Positions 1 to 11,550 are shown, counted from the stretch's first letter. The stretch: DNA of 33,776 bases from Mesotaenium endlicherianum (GCA_009602735.1 WELA01012911.1:143979-177754), one strand, 5' to 3'. Notes: generated by a model not told the origin, from the letters alone. Numbers and translations: made by a program.

Positions 1-2600
1 GGGGGGGCGGCATGCATCTCTCCTGCGGCCCACGCCGACCAGTCAGGGGGGCCAGGAGTCCACCAGGTGGTTGAGCAACACCTGGCCGCAGCAGCTGAGA
101 GCTCCTGGCCCGGTACTGAGATGCAGGCCACGGGATATGGCCGAGTCGGTTTGAGCGTCTGAGCACGCGAGCAGTGATGGTCCAGCAGTTACGAGTTTTC
201 CCCGGGGCTGGCAAGGGCACATCTGGAGAGCTGCACGGAGTGGGACAGAAGATGCCCATCTGGAACAAAGCGTGCCCCCCAGGCTGCACTGACGAGATGG
301 AATCATCATCCCAGGCGGTGCGGTCTCCCTCAGAGCGCAGCAAGAGAAGGTTGGACATCATCAGGACATGCCTTTCAACGAGCGCGCATGCACACGCACA
401 CAATGGAACACACAAAGAGGGGAGACGGATGGTGAGGCGATGGGCCGGCCAGCGCAGGCGCTGCACTGACGGGGATGAGTGAAAGCGTCTGTCTGAGATC
501 AGTCTCTCAGCGCAAGCAAGAGGACCATGCACAGCTGCCCTGCCTGTCAGCGTCAGCGCGAGAGCCGTCCAAGAGCTTACCCCTCGGCGCCATCGCGATC
601 TTCCTCGGCTTTCCGCACCGGCAGCATTGCACCCAGCTTCTTGAGATTTGCCGCCATTGGCTAACCAGCGGTGGAGCTTTCCCAGCGTCTGGTGCCGCCA
701 CGTGGCTGGCGAGGGGGAGGGCGGACGGCTTTCGGCGGTCCTCTGGGATTGGACTGGCCCTCAAGGCTGGTCGCAATTTGCGTGCGCTTGCTTCTTCTGC
801 ATCTCGGCTTCTGTTTGGCCGTCACAAGGGACGCCTCGAGAAGGAGCCCCGTCTTACTGCTGTAGACTGTGGATGCTCCAGCTGCAGCCCAGCATCACGT
901 CGCGTGCGGAGACGAGTCAAGGGGATGGTCACGTGGCTCATATGCTTTGAGGCCTGACGCAATGAATGCCATCAGGCAAAAATGAAATACACGAAGGCAT
1001 GCACATAGACTTCATGGTATAGGTTGTGAAGGCGGGTTGTACATACAGGGATGTCAGCAGTGTGCCAGCAAGAGCAACAGATCGCAAGTGGCATGGGAAT
1101 ACTCACACACATCACAACGTTCACAAGAGGCAGAACTTGAATCTGGACGTAAAACACTGATGCTACGTGCGATCAAGTTCTTGGGGTTGGCAAGTAATCA
1201 ACAAGACCTTACTGCATCCTCCCTCATCTCTGAATATGCAATCAACAACCTTTTTAGGACCTCATATGTAACGGACGTCACATGGGCCATTCCTTGTCAT
1301 GAGCGACGACTTCATTTTTCAGAAAAGGCATCAATTCCGACACATGATGTTCTATAGACAGCTGTGATTATGTATTGCGATTACTTTGAACTTAACTGAC
1401 ACGAGTGGAACTGCCAACCAATATCTTACCGATGATACAGCAGCGAGGCAGCTAAAGTTACCCCACAATGCCCTCAGAAGCGAGAGAGATATATTACAAA
1501 GACGTAGTACACAATAATAGCCCCTTCTAGGCTGTTGGACGTACAAAACCTCAAGCAGATCGGTTGTCTACGACTCTTGCACAGCGCTCATGGTGTCCAA
1601 TCTCGAGTCACACGAGGGCACTCTTACAAGTCCCGAGACTTCTACTCTCATTCCTGCTTTGGAGTACAACACGCACGCATGGACGTGTCGTAGAGCCGTC
1701 AGCATGCTGGACGCATCAATGCATATGCATTCATGATTGCCCCGCTCTACCCCCCGGCAGTCGTTGGAGTCTGGACTCTGGAGTCTGGAGTCCTCTGGAC
1801 CCGAATAGACGCGAAGACTCGTCCAGATTCCGAACCTCCAGACGCCTCCATGCTGCCATCAGATGCCTCCAGGCTCCAGCCATGCCTCTCAAGTTTCAAC
1901 GCACTCCAACCCACTTCAACCTGCTGTCAACCAGGTTCGAGAATCTAACCACCTCCAGCAGCATCCAAAAGCCAGCTAACCTGAAGAAACCGGCTTAAAG
2001 TACAAGCATATGGTGGCAGGTGCCATATGGCGGCCTGTGACGGCCAAATGTGGGAGTCGGGATGCTACTCGGACATGAGGGGCTCTAGCGGCATGTTCAA
2101 AAGACCGCAATTGCTCCAGCTAAGTTCGGCCTGAGTTCGGCTGAGTCCGACAAATTATGACGTATATGATTCTCTCATCATCGCAAATTTGGAAGGTGTC
2201 GAAGATCAGATGCTCACAGAAGTGGACGGGAACAATTGCCGAGACATTTCAGCCTAGTTGCAGCTCTAGTCCATCTGAGAAGGTGTAGGACCGGCTGACG
2301 CAATGTTAATATATATTACGTAATATGAGTACTTTGTCCAAGTCTGAACTGTCGCAACGGGCGCGTCCTCCGGCCCCCCGGAACCCCGAAACGAAAGTGG
2401 GGAACGTGCTCGCTCGCCCGTCGGAACGCTATATGTCCAAAGCGACCGAGATGGGGTTTTCGAACAAAATTCGTTTCGGAGCGCGAGTAAGAATTGAAAT
2501 GTGAGATGATATTGTGCTGGAGTTCCAGGGACGTCTCTTCATGCAAGTAGCTAGAGCTATGGACTGGTTACCGTGTGCGACCGGTGTCGTGCCTATCCGT
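1..2600. other. Intergenic DNA, no confident gene
   Basis: Apart from the weak candidate exon at 581-657, I see no protein family, RNA gene or intact transposon here. The first 960 bases are GC-rich; the rest is mixed. Positions about 1764-1800 hold an imperfect tandem run of GGAGTCT units, and nearby CTCCAGAC units on the same strand could pair with it. Open frames in this stretch lack recognisable domains and cover each other on both strands, as expected for GC-rich non-coding DNA. Confidence 0.5.
581..657 (-). CDS. Possible first coding exon of an unidentified gene
   Basis: On the minus strand an ATG at 657-655 opens 25 codons, beginning MAANLKKLGAMLPVRKAEED, and meets a good splice donor (GTAAGC) at 580-575. 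The start lies next to a CCAAT-like sequence (AGCCAATGG) in GC-rich DNA. I do not recognise the protein. No following exon could be assigned in 1-570, so the rest of the gene, if real, may lie beyond the window edge. This is inference from start, frame and donor only, and the sequence could be chance. Confidence 0.22.
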
Positions 2601-2604
2601 GTCG

Positions 2605-3560
2605 GTGCCCAAGAAAGTATGAAACATTTCGACACATGTGCATTCAACCTGGTCAACATTGTCGGTGACCCTCACATGTGAATCTTTTACCTGGTTAATC
2701 ACCAAGCATTGACCTCACACATGTGTTGGTGGTTGATTAGACCTGGTGTTTATCAAATCTGCAAATTTTTTTGGACACCCTCGTATTCCTTACAAGTGCA
2801 AAAGCGTCTACTCCCATGCGAGCTCTTTGTCCATGCTGACGAGTTCACAGTATTAATAATTGCAAAAATCACTCAAGCAAATTGTCAAAGAAAGTTTAAT
2901 ATACATTGACTTCACAGGCGTTCGCTTTACTTTAAAAAATGCTCGCTAACAAAATCTTAAAACCCATGACAACCTATGGTGTGGTCGGGCCTCTCGCCCT
3001 TTACCATGCTTGTCACTTTTTCATTACAAGCAAAACTTTCTCAGTTTTTCATTGAGAGCTCCTTTTCGATAATTGCTTGTGCGTAATCATGAGTGAGAGA
3101 CTTCTGAGATCTTAGACTCTAAGCCAAAATTCACCATTTCAAGTCCACTTAAAACGGCACAATTGGGTGTTCCTCTTAAAATCTTATATATTCTCTTAGC
3201 AGATCTAATTGAAGTTCTAAGTTTGCTACGGAGTTGATCTTTTCACAAAAAGAAAGTTGAGATTTAACTAACTGTTCAAATCTGAATTGGCAAGGGCAAA
3301 GCGAATATCAAAATGTCGGCAAAATTATAGCTTCTCTGACATCTTCTGTCCTTCAAAACTCCTTTCTCCTCGCTGCCCTTCTTTCTCCTTTCTTCTTCTT
3401 CTTTTTCTTGAAAATGCAAAGTGAGAATAAATCCAAATTGTGCCTAGCTCGTGCTTTACTCATGCACATGCATTCACAACACTGAGTGACTCTGCACCTT
3501 TCAAGATTTTTAATGCACATGTGTCATAACGTACATGAGATTGAAAACAATCTTATGTTT
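2605..3560 (+). repeat. Old dispersed repeat, copy A (likely LTR), AT-rich
   Basis: This stretch aligns by eye with 14548-15560 in the same orientation and order. Shared blocks include TGTTGGTGG, CTTACAAG, AAGCGTCT, GAGACTTCTGAGA and AGATCTAATT versus AGATTCAATT, plus a pyrimidine-rich block with CTCCTTC. Many differences are C/G in copy B versus T/A here, for example CACGTG versus CACATG. That fits decay of methylated cytosines in an old copy. The two may be the LTRs of an old element, or independent solo LTRs. The ends are approximate. Confidence 0.55.
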
Positions 3561-3620
3561 GCTCAGATTGTGTAGACTGAGACAGTTTACAAGATATATG
3601 CGCCAACATACGTATCCAAA

Positions 3621-4060
3621 CTAAGAGCTCTTTTTGGATTGTGTATTTACTATCGCAAGTATGTAAAGGATTAAAAGCAAATTGGCTAACATTTTCCTTT
3701 AAAAGGACGAACCCTTCATATGGACAGATGCATAAGAAAAGATTATGAGTAGATTGAAGGAATGGTTGTTTACATCACCTGTGCTACGGACGCTAATTAC
3801 GCAAAATCATTCAGAATGCAAACGGATTGGAGTCATGTAAAATTGGTGCTGTGCTCGCCCAAATCGAAGCCCTAGTAAAGAGTACATCACAGCCTACGCC
3901 TCTTGCTCCAACAACAGAGCAGAGAGCAACTACTCATCCTATAAGGAAAAGTTGCTGGCAGTGGTTTGAATTGTCACACAAGACCATTCAGTCGAATTAC
4001 CGATCATCCACCCATGTTTCATGATTTATTGGATCAAGATTGATGCACAATATTGAGCCA
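3621..4060 (+). pseudogene. Decayed Ty3/gypsy pol fragment (RT end and RNase H)
   Basis: Conceptual translation in shifting frames gives hallmark pieces of a Ty3 polymerase in the right order. First is an RT-thumb piece (ALFGLCIYYRKYVKD, ended by a stop). Next is the linker KDEPFIWTDA followed by LKEWLFTSPVLR. Then comes the RNase H start (QTDWS, IGAVLAQ) and a piece resembling ITAYASCSNN with YKEKLLAVV. Stops and frameshifts separate the pieces, so nothing here can be translated as one protein. It is more diverged than the intact element downstream and belongs to another Ty3 family. Confidence 0.65.
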
Positions 4061-5235
4061 CAAGTGTGTGAACGGTCGACCTAGAACTACCATTTTGCAT
4101 ACATTCACAAGTTGACCTCTTTGACATTTTCATTGAAGTGTAGTGCGTTGAGTCACTTCTTAATTGCGATCGATTTCACGACAATTGTAAAGACATCAGA
4201 GCAAATATTTGCATTTTAGTGGACGTCGACTATCGGTCCCTGACGTGGGCCTAATGAAAAGGCCCCAACGGCCAATTCACGACTAGGCGGACCCAAAAGA
4301 CACACACTGGGAGTAGACTCTCAATGTGCACCTAAGTTTGCAAGCCCTCAATAAGACATGTCCCTTGCACTTTAGGTGTACCATAATAGTTCCAACTTGG
4401 TGACTGCAATACTAACAGCCACAGAAAGCTACTTCAACTTATAGGTTCTCTTTTGAGGCACTATCTAGCACTCATTGCCATAAGCTCGGCCAATGAGGAG
4501 CTCTTGGCATATTCTTGCATCCAATAATGAGTGATTTGAGTTGTGTCTAGCCTGATGAATGGTATGAGTTGTGTCTAGCCTATAGGAAAGCTAGTACATT
4601 AATTGTACACAATTTATGAAAAGGATCAGGCTCTTTAAGGGTGACCTCATACATCGAATCCGCAAAAAGGAACTAGTTGCAATCATACTAAAGAGTGCAG
4701 CGGCATATTGCTAAGAAAACTTAGGAAAATTACTTGACATTTTGAGTGACAAGAAACTGCTCACAAATGGTGTAAGATGAAAGGCCTTGTCATTACAAAC
4801 CCGTAGAAATTAACAGAAGAGAAAACTGATAAGAAACAAAGAAGTTATGCCTATTTATAATTTTCTGCCTAAGTGCTCCTCTCTAGGAGGAAGCTACGGA
4901 TTTTCCGACGTGTTCGTCAAATCGTCCCTTCCAGAATATTCGTGAGTAAGCCAGATCAGTCTAAGCTGACGTGTCGGGCCGAATTGACGTCCACATACAT
5001 GCATCGACATTACTAGAATATTCTATCTTAGACGCGCTAGGCTAAACCGAAACTTCTAGGTAAATCGACGTAGTCGGCACTCCGCGTCAGCCGAACTTAC
5101 GTGAAGGTTCGAGTTCATTCTAACGAGCCAGATCGCTCGACGTTGTCAATCAATCCGACGGTCGCGCTCACCGCGAATTAAGGACAGTCGTCAACCGACC
5201 TCAAAACTAATTTAACTTCAGAAATCCGTAACTCT
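4061..5235. other. AT-rich intergenic or old repeat sequence
   Basis: No gene is recognised. It is probably further decayed internal sequence of the old element whose pol piece lies just upstream. A short direct duplication of GAGTTGTGTCTAGCCT occurs at 4538-4553 and 4566-4581 (28-bp period). Confidence 0.4.
4538..4581. repeat. Short direct repeat, 28-bp period
   Basis: The 16-mer GAGTTGTGTCTAGCCT occurs twice, exactly, with a 28-bp offset. It looks like a simple tandem duplication. Confidence 0.7.
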
Positions 5236-5240
5236 CTCAA
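5236..5240. other. Target site duplication CTCAA (left copy)
   Basis: CTCAA immediately precedes the 5' LTR and is repeated at 14086-14090 directly after the 3' LTR. Five base pairs is the usual duplication size for Ty3/gypsy integrases. It fixes both element ends and shows that the two LTRs belong to one insertion event. Confidence 0.93.
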
Positions 5241-5985
5241 TGTAATGAATCAGTAAATTAGTAGATATAATATTCATTTAAATATAATAGTTAATTTCGT
5301 TCAGCCTGCTGAACTTTAGTTAGTAGTCAGTCTGCTGAACTTTAGTTAATAATCAGTCTGCTGGACTTTACATAATTATCAGTTTAATGACTCGACCAAA
5401 AGCAGCAGGCTGAAGTCAACTTAAGTCAGCTTGCTGACACATTCTTTGACAGCCAGCTGACTTCCGTGCTCGGTAGCAGCGAACTGCCTTGATATGCATC
5501 TAAGTACCACCTGCTAGATGAATGGCCAGATGACATCCCCATGATGGATGGCTATTCGGGATGATGGGAGATGGCGGTGGATTTGGTTAACCGAGGTCCT
5601 ACCAACGTGGTTAACTCCCGGGTAGGCGGTGCCATCGCACTGACCGTTGAACAGTAAACTCATTCCATGTACATATGCTAGGCATTGCTCTCGAGTTCGG
5701 CATTCGGAAACGAGGCCAACTCTCTTGTACAGCTTACTGAGAGAGATCTGAATCCAAGGCGAGAAGCCATTGATACGCACTGTCTTCTAACCTTGCTTAT
5801 GTATGAGTTTACTGATTTGCATCATTGATGCTAGTTTACTCGCATTTGACTTACGAGTATTATTCCCTGCTAGTGTATTGTCCTTTGCCGTTTAACTAGT
5901 TAACGGAAATACCATAAAGATTACTTGCTGATATAAAGATCTTTATTAATTGTTAATCGCCTATTTGGTAAGTCGATTCATTTCA
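5241..5985 (+). repeat. 5' long terminal repeat
   Basis: It matches 13341-14085 base for base at a constant 8100-bp offset, with 12 substitutions and no gaps (about 98.4 percent identity by hand count). Its ends form the imperfect inverted repeat TGTAATGAATC / GATTCATTTCA. A TATAAA lies at 5932-5937, close to the 3' end, so the transcription start is uncertain. A consensus splice donor (TTG then GTAAGT) sits at 5968-5973. Four of the twelve differences cluster within 5506-5511. Confidence 0.95.
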
Positions 5986-5986
5986 G

Positions 5987-6000
5987 TGGTATCGGAGCAG
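5987..6000 (+). other. Primer binding site, initiator tRNA-Met type
   Basis: TGGTATCGGAGCAG starts one base after the LTR. It matches the standard plant retroelement primer site complementary to the 3' end of initiator tRNA-Met (TGGTATCAGAGC), with one A-to-G change. This is where minus-strand DNA synthesis would be primed. Confidence 0.85.
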
Positions 6001-6019
6001 TTATCACAGTCTTCTTTGT

Positions 6020-7498
6020 ATGGTAAGGACAAGGTCTCAAACTAGCAACTCCCGAGACATGGAGAACCAGGATAACGAGAATGTCGAAAACCAGGCGGAA
6101 AGCCATGTAGCGGGAAACCGTACCTATTCGGAAGCAGTAGCGGATACTGCAGCTAGGGAGGCTGCAGATGAGGCAGCTGCTATTGCCTCAGTCGCAGCTC
6201 AGCAAGCTGAGGAGGAGATAGCCAGACTAGAAGCTGAACAAGTAGCAAAGGCCGCTGAAGATATACAAAGGAGGGAAGGACAGCCAGCTGACGAGCGCAC
6301 TGTTGAAGAACTTATGGCATCAAGGGCCAATGTTCTGAACCCACCTCCTGCCGTACAACTCAATGTACCCCTAGGTCAAATACGTGACCGGCTGAATGCG
6401 GCAGGAATTGCTGCTGCAGGAGCAAGAGGGATTGTTGAGGACACTACTCAGCGAGTAGATGCCAATGCTGCTGCTGCATTTGCTAATCTACCACCCCAAA
6501 ATGTAGACTTGGGAGCATTGTTCGTTCAGATGCAGTCGCAAATGGCGACCATGTATCAGTCCCAGCAGGAGGACAAAAGAATCATAATGTCCCTACTCCG
6601 GGACAGAGACCAACTGGGGTCTCACACCACTAGTGGTGGTGGCCGAGGGCCTAGTAAGCCCAAGCCGAAACCTCCCCAGGACTATGATCCTGAGGGAAAC
6701 AGAAAATATTACCTGATCAAGTTTCTCGCGGATGTTGAGCAGTGGCTGGAGAACTACCCAGAACTGCAAGATTACGAGAAGGTCAGGCACACCGGTGCGC
6801 TACTGAAAGGCAGTGCCGCAGACTGGTGGCTTTACTGGAAGGAAGAGCGTAAGGCTCGGCAACTCGGTGACCCTACGTGGGTAGAGTTTGTCGAGAAGTT
6901 GCATGAGAAGTTTGATGTCATCAACCAGCAGGAGAAAGCTATCTATGCGATGATCTCCCTGACACTGAAGCAGACCACTTCAGTTGCTGAGTTTGCTCAA
7001 AAGTTCCAAGAGAACATGATGAAGCAGCCTGATTTGCCAGAACGGTATAGGATAGCATACTTCAGGTATGGCTTGAAATCCGAGGTCTCTGGTCATTTTG
7101 CTGAGAAAAAGTATGAGAAACTGGCTGACTTGATCCAGGATGCTGACGCCTGGGATCAGCAGCAGTTCAATCACAAGCGCCAGAGTAACGCTTTGGTGTC
7201 TAAGATTGTCAAAAAGCCCCACGGTTCCTACAATGCAGTTGAAGGAGACCAGGCTGAGGATAATCAGGGTGATGAATATGAGTATGAGTACAATGCTATT
7301 CAGTCTAGAGGTAGAGGTGGTCCCTCTCGAGGTGGCTATGGAAGGGGTGGTGGTAGGACTAAGCCGAGACCAGCCTCAGCAAAATCTACTTGCTACCATT
7401 GTCAGCAGAAAGGCCACTACAGAGAACAGTGTCCGGTCAAGCACCTGCCTAAGGTCGAGAGAAAAGACCAGCCTTTAAAAGACAGCAACAGTCAGTAA
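6020..7498 (+). CDS. gag: Gag polyprotein
   Basis: This is the structural protein that packages element RNA into virus-like particles. It is 492 residues from an ATG 34 bases after the LTR. Residues about 40-110 are alanine- and glutamate-rich and probably coiled coil. Residues about 225-400 form the retrotransposon Gag domain, with [15 protein letters not shown] and [21 protein letters not shown] glycine/arginine-rich stretch (about 430-450) precedes a single CCHC zinc knuckle [14 protein letters not shown], which binds RNA. The frame stops at TAA 7496-7498. Pol lies in the -1 frame and its open frame overlaps the last 46 bases. The ORF is intact. Confidence 0.93.
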   Translation: MVRTRSQTSNSRDMENQDNENVENQAESHVAGNRTYSEAVADTAAREAADEAAAIASVAAQQAEEEIARLEAEQVAKAAEDIQRREGQPADERTVEELMASRANVLNPPPAVQLNVPLGQIRDRLNAAGIAAAGARGIVEDTTQRVDANAAAAFANLPPQNVDLGALFVQMQSQMATMYQSQQEDKRIIMSLLRDRDQLGSHTTSGGGRGPSKPKPKPPQDYDPEGNRKYYLIKFLADVEQWLENYPELQDYEKVRHTGALLKGSAADWWLYWKEERKARQLGDPTWVEFVEKLHEKFDVINQQEKAIYAMISLTLKQTTSVAEFAQKFQENMMKQPDLPERYRIAYFRYGLKSEVSGHFAEKKYEKLADLIQDADAWDQQQFNHKRQSNALVSKIVKKPHGSYNAVEGDQAEDNQGDEYEYEYNAIQSRGRGGPSRGGYGRGGGRTKPRPASAKSTCYHCQQKGHYREQCPVKHLPKVERKDQPLKDSNSQ

Positions 7499-7515
7499 TC
7501 CAGTCTACTGACTGT
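7474..7515 (+). promoter_or_regulatory. -1 programmed ribosomal frameshift signal (gag-pol)
   Basis: In the gag frame the codons CCT TTA AAA give the slippery heptamer T TTA AAA at 7474-7480, matching the X XXY YYZ rule. After 7 bases a hairpin follows: ACAGTCAGTA (7488-7497) pairs perfectly with TACTGACTGT (7506-7515) around an 8-base loop. The pol frame is open from 7453, just after a TAA at 7450-7452, so a one-base backward slip leads straight into pol. The gag stop codon lies at the top of the stem. Spacing, heptamer and direction all fit known -1 sites. Frameshifting itself is inferred. Confidence 0.85.
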
Positions 7516-10500
7516 GAGGATGCTAGAGATAGTGAGTCGTCACTAGCTGCCCTCGTAGCAGGTATTATGGGTCCTGCTGAACTGGATTCACTATGCATGC
7601 CTGACAACCAGATAAAGGAGACCATCAGCAATATAGACGTCCAGAGAGTGCACACTCTGGATGCTCTTGTTCCACCTGATGTCCAACATTTCTTTGCTAC
7701 GTCAGGAGAACAATGCGAAAGTCAGGAAAAGACAGTCCCCCCTATCCTACTGCATTGCATGATTGCAGGTAGGAAGGTGAGGGCATTTGTTGACGGAGGG
7801 GCGTCACATACTTTTATCCACAAGGACTTAGTTAAGCGGCTAAGGCTGCCTACTGTCACCCAAGGGAATAGAAAAATATTCCTTGGAGATGCCTCAAGTA
7901 TCCCGGGAGGAGTTATAACCAAGCCTATTGAGGTCCAGTTAGGTTCTGGCATTGCAGTTCTAACTGAAACGCTTACATTTGAGGTACTCAACACTGGCTT
8001 TTATGATCTCGTGCTAGGCAGGTCCTGGCTTAATAGACATCAAGCTGAAGTGTGTTGGAGCAGAGGTACAGTTAAAGTGAGAGGAGCCAGTGATGGGCAG
8101 ACTGACTTGGCACCCACCAGTGCTCTTCCTCTTGTCCTGTGTGGATGGCAAATGAAGGAAAAGAAGAGGCTTCCAGAAGGATGCAAGTTGCTGAATGCAA
8201 TGGAGTTCGTCAAAAGCTGGAACCAGAAGGAAGACAGAATGTTCTGTCTGCTGCTAAGAGAGGTACCTCCTCAACCTGAAGAAGTGGTTGAGAAAAAGGT
8301 ACACCCTCCGGAACACCCTACTGCTGCAAACATTGTTGCTCAGTACACGGATGTGTTTAATATGCCTCCAGGACTACCCCCTAAGCGGGAAGTAGATCAT
8401 AGGATTGATTTATTACCTGGTAGCCAGCCACCCTGGCAACGCACGTATGGCTTGTCTTATTTGGAGAGTGAGGAGTTGAAAACACAGATTGCAGAGCTGG
8501 AGGAAAATGGTTACATTTCTCCCAGTAAATCACCGTACGGCGCACCTATCCTATTTGTTAAGAAAAAGGATGGCAGTATGCGGATGTGTGTGGATTACAG
8601 AGCCCTGAACAGAATTACAGTAAAGAACAAGTATGCTTTACCCAGAATCGAGGACTTGCTTGATACCCTGTCTGGCGCTAAGGTGTTCAGTAAGATAGAT
8701 CTCAAGAGTGGTTATCATCAAATCAGAATTGCTGAGGGGGATGAACACAAGACTGCTTTCCGCACACGTTATGGACACTATGAGTTCAACGTGATGCCAT
8801 TTGGACTGACTAATGCTCCTGCTACCTTTATGGGTGCTATGAATGACATTTTCAGACCTTATTTGGATAAGTTTGTGCAAGTTTTCCTGGATGATATTTT
8901 AATTTTCTCTAAAGATGAAGCTCAGCACACTGAACACTTAAAGAAAGTGCTGGACACTCTGCGGAAAAATCACTTGTATGCTAAAATGAGCAAGTGTGAT
9001 TTCTTTAAGGAAAGTATTGAATTCTTAGGCCACGTTGTCAGTAAAGAGGGCATCAGTGTGGATCCTAAGAAAGTCCAGACCATAAGGGACTGGCCAGTAC
9101 CACAGTCTGTCTCTGAAGTTAGATCCTTCCTCGGGTTGGCTAACTACTATAGGAGATTTATTGAGAATTATTCCACAAAGGCCAGTAAACTGACTGACCT
9201 TACTAAGAAAGACATCGGGTATGTGTGGGGGGAAGAGCAGCAGGCTGCCTTCCAGACCCTTAAAGATGCCCTTTGTTCTGCCCCAGTGCTAGCCGTGTAT
9301 GACCCCAGCAAACCGGTGCAGGTGGTTACTGATGCCTCTGATTTTGCCATGGGTGCTATTTTGTTGCAGCCTGCTGACAAAACCACAAAGGATGGTAAGG
9401 TACGGCAGGAGTGGCATCCTGTGTTGTATGAGTCTATGAAATTTAATCCAGCGGAGATTAATTACTCAGTGCATGATAAAGAGCTGCTAGCTATCATTCA
9501 TGTACTCAAACAGTGGAGAGCATACTTACATGGTAAAGCTTTTAAGGTGATTACAGATCATCTAGCTCTGACCCACTTTCAGAAGAAGTCCAAGCTGTCG
9601 AGGAGGGAGAACCGCTGGAGCCAGATGCTGGAGCAGTTCCAAGTCCAGATCGACTACAAACCAGGGAAGTTGAATCCTGCTGATGCACTCTCTAGAAGAC
9701 CTGACTTGCAAGAAAGGAACTTTAGTCAGCATACTGTAGATAAAGTCCTGTGTGCACTCACTTCACTAAAGGTGAAAAAGTCCTTCCTTGAACAACTTAG
9801 GAAAGCCTACCTTTCTGACCCAACATTTGAGCCCAGCCCCACTACTGGTATGTGTCGTGCTACCGCACTCGGGTATAAGCTCAAGGGAGGGGTCTGGGTG
9901 ACTGAAACCACTTCAGGCAGGCTGAAGCTGGTCATTCCTAATAATTTGGAAATAAGGTCTCTCTTACTGAGTCAAGCTCATGACAGTCTCCTGGGTGGAC
10001 ATTTGGGGCAGGCCAAAACTGTTGGCAAACTGGCAAAACATTATCATTGGGAGGGGTTACCCCGGGAGGTCTTGAAATATGTCAAGTCCTGTGACCAGTG
10101 TCAGAGAAATAAGTCTCGGCACACACCACCCGGAGGTCTCTTGCAACCGCTACCCATCCCAGCGGGACGCTGGGAAACTATATCCATGGACTGGGTGGTC
10201 TCACTACCAAGAACTGCCAACGGGCATGATTCAATACTGGTAGTCGTGGATAAACTGACAAAAATGGTCATTTTTATCCCCACAACTGTCAAAGTGACTG
10301 CACTCGAAACAGCGAGACAGTTTTACAACCATGTAGTATGCCAACATGGGCTCCCTTCTAATATCATCTCAGACAGAGACTCAAAATTCACCTCTAAGTT
10401 CTGGAGAGCTTTAATGGGGTTAATGGGAGTCAAACAGCTGCTCAGCACAGCAAACCACCCTCAGACTGATGGGCAGACTGAAAGAACTAACCGAGTTCTG

Positions 10501-11283
10501 CAGGAGGTGCTGAGAGCATATATTAACCAAAAACAAGATAATTGGGATGACCTGTTGCCTCAAATTCAGTTTGCGGTCAACAGTGCGGTGCACGCGTCAA
10601 CGGGCAAAACTCCTTTTGAACTCAGCCTGGGTAGAGTCCCTAAGTCTCCTCTAGATGTGCTAGGGGAATCTTTAACTCACCCTGAAGGGATTGACAACCC
10701 GGTCTCCCTCCAGTTAACTCAGGAGTTTGCTGACACCCTGTCAGAAGTCCAACGAAACTTGCACACGGCCCAAGAAAACCAACAAAAATACGCTAATCAA
10801 CACCGTCGGGAACTGACATTTTCCAAGGGGGATTTAGTCAAACTGCATTCTCAGCACCTGTACCTCCCTGGTGTGGTCAAGAAAAAGCTTGGCCCTGTCT
10901 GGGTCGGTCCATATTCGGTGGTCCGTCGTGTCGGTCAGAATGCTTACAAACTGAACATGTCAGCTGAATACAAGGGGCACCCGGTCTTTAATGTCTCCTT
11001 CCTGGAACCGTACATCAAAGGTGATACACTGTTCACAGGTCGGTTCCCTGTCCAACCGGGACCGGTCCCCGCTGTCCGGGACGGCGACCCTGAGGAATAT
11101 GAGGTCGATGAGATTTTAGACGCTCGCTCGGTCCGTCGATCGTCTAAATATGTCATGAAATACCTCATTCGATGGAAGGGTTACGATGCCTCTGGGGACA
11201 CTTGGGAGTTTAAGGACCACTTGACCAATGCCAAAGGGGCGTTGACACGGTTCCACCTTCGGGCCGCTGGAGTCCCTCCATAA
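7480..11283 (+). CDS. pol: Pol polyprotein: protease, RT, RNase H, integrase, chromodomain
   Basis: This protein copies and integrates the element. The frame is open from 7453 and is probably entered by a -1 slip at 7474-7480. The first ATG is at 7567, and numbering here starts there (1238 residues). The protease motif is at about 74-80 (VDGGASH). The reverse transcriptase spans about 305-480 with the active site FLDD at 440-443. RNase H follows ([12 protein letters not shown]589). Integrase has a HHCC zinc finger (from H805, ending CDQC) and a catalytic D876, D936, E972 triad with D35E spacing. A chromodomain occupies about 1177-1230 ([22 protein letters not shown]) and probably steers integration to marked chromatin. 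No stops or shifts interrupt it. The protease has Gly where Ser or Thr is usual (D-G-G). Confidence 0.95.
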   Translation, partial: RQQQSVIQSTDCEDARDSESSLAALVAGIMGPAELDSLCMPDNQIKETISNIDVQRVHTLDALVPPDVQHFFATSGEQCESQEKTVPPILLHCMIAGRKVRAFVDGGASHTFIHKDLVKRLRLPTVTQGNRKIFLGDASSIPGGVITKPIEVQLGSGIAVLTETLTFEVLNTGFYDLVLGRSWLNRHQAEVCWSRGTVKVRGASDGQTDLAPTSALPLVLCGWQMKEKKRLPEGCKLLNAMEFVKSWNQKEDRMFCLLLREVPPQPEEVVEKKVHPPEHPTAANIVAQYTDVFNMPPGLPPKREVDHRIDLLPGSQPPWQRTYGLSYLESEELKTQIAELEENGYISPSKSPYGAPILFVKKKDGSMRMCVDYRALNRITVKNKYALPRIEDLLDTLSGAKVFSKIDLKSGYHQIRIAEGDEHKTAFRTRYGHYEFNVMPFGLTNAPATFMGAMNDIFRPYLDKFVQVFLDDILIFSKDEAQHTEHLKKVLDTLRKNHLYAKMSKCDFFKESIEFLGHVVSKEGISVDPKKVQTIRDWPVPQSVSEVRSFLGLANYYRRFIENYSTKASKLTDLTKKDIGYVWGEEQQAAFQTLKDALCSAPVLAVYDPSKPVQVVTDASDFAMGAILLQPADKTTKDGKVRQEWHPVLYESMKFNPAEINYSVHDKELLAIIHVLKQWRAYLHGKAFKVITDHLALTHFQKKSKLSRRENRWSQMLEQFQVQIDYKPGKLNPADALSRRPDLQERNFSQHTVDKVLCALTSLKVKKSFLEQLRKAYLSDPTFEPSPTTGMCRATALGYKLKGGVWVTETTSGRLKLVIPNNLEIRSLLLSQAHDSLLGGHLGQAKTVGKLAKHYHWEGLPREVLKYVKSCDQCQRNKSRHTPPGGLLQPLPIPAGRWETISMDWVVSLPRTANGHDSILVVVDKLTKMVIFIPTTVKVTALETARQFYNHVVCQHGLPSNIISDRDSKFTSKFWRALMGLMGVKQLLSTANHPQTDGQTERTNRVLQEVLRAYINQKQDNWDDLLPQIQFAVNSAVHASTGKTPFELSLGRVPKSPLDVLGESLTHPEGIDNPVSLQLTQEFADTLSEVQRNLHTAQENQQKYANQHRRELTFSKGDLVKLHSQHLYLPGVVKKKLGPVWVGPYSVVRRVGQNAYKLNMSAEYKGHPVFNVSFLEPYIKGDTLFTGRFPVQPGPVPAVRDGDPEEYEVDEILDARSVRRSSKYVMKYLIRWKGYDASGDTWEFKDHLTNAKGALTRFHLRAAGVPP

Positions 11284-11305
11284 CTGTCATTTCAGTTGAC
11301 ACGGG

Positions 11306-11345
11306 AAGGTGACAGGCGGTCCTGTCTCCATTTAAGTTGGAGGGG
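11306..11345 (+). repeat. First copy of the tail plus polypurine-like module
   Basis: Just after pol lie AAGGTGACAGGC (11306-11317) and TTAAGTTGGAGGG (11332-11344). Both strings recur in the same order after the third ORF, at 13226-13237 and 13326-13338, where the second is the real polypurine tract before the 3' LTR. The sequence following this copy (11346 on) is not the LTR. The duplication suggests that the third ORF was added between two copies of the old 3' end. Confidence 0.75.
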
Positions 11346-11519
11346 AAAATATATGACAGTTAGTGAGCGAGAGCGATAAAAACACACTCATACGTTTATG
11401 TGTAGCGCATCGCAACTACGTCAACTTTTAGCAATCATCCTGTAAGGTAAACAGCAGCGAAGCCACTATACTAAATACTAACATACTTCCTGCAATCCCT
11501 ATGACAAAGGTCCATATCC

Positions 11520-11549
11520 TACTAACTTGTGCCCTGGTTACATGTGCAG
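11520..11549 (+). promoter_or_regulatory. Possible branch point and 3' splice site before ORF3
   Basis: An exact TACTAAC lies at 11520-11526 and a TGCAG at 11545-11549. They are 24 bases apart from branch A to AG, and the AG falls one base before the ORF3 ATG at 11551. A second TACTAAC is at 11476-11482. A spliced subgenomic RNA using the LTR donor at 5968 would make this the first AUG. This is inference; an internal promoter around 11376 (GATAAAAA) is an alternative. Confidence 0.4.
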
Positions 11550-11550
11550 G

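Noticed and set aside
475..957. 160-codon plus-strand ORF in the left GC-rich region
   Set aside because: No domain, overlapping open frames in other phases and strands, and low-complexity composition. It is best explained by GC-rich non-coding DNA.
5514..5780. 88-residue minus-strand ORF present in both LTRs (also 13614-13880)
   Set aside because: It begins at GTG rather than ATG, lies wholly inside the LTR and matches no family. Its conservation simply reflects LTR identity.
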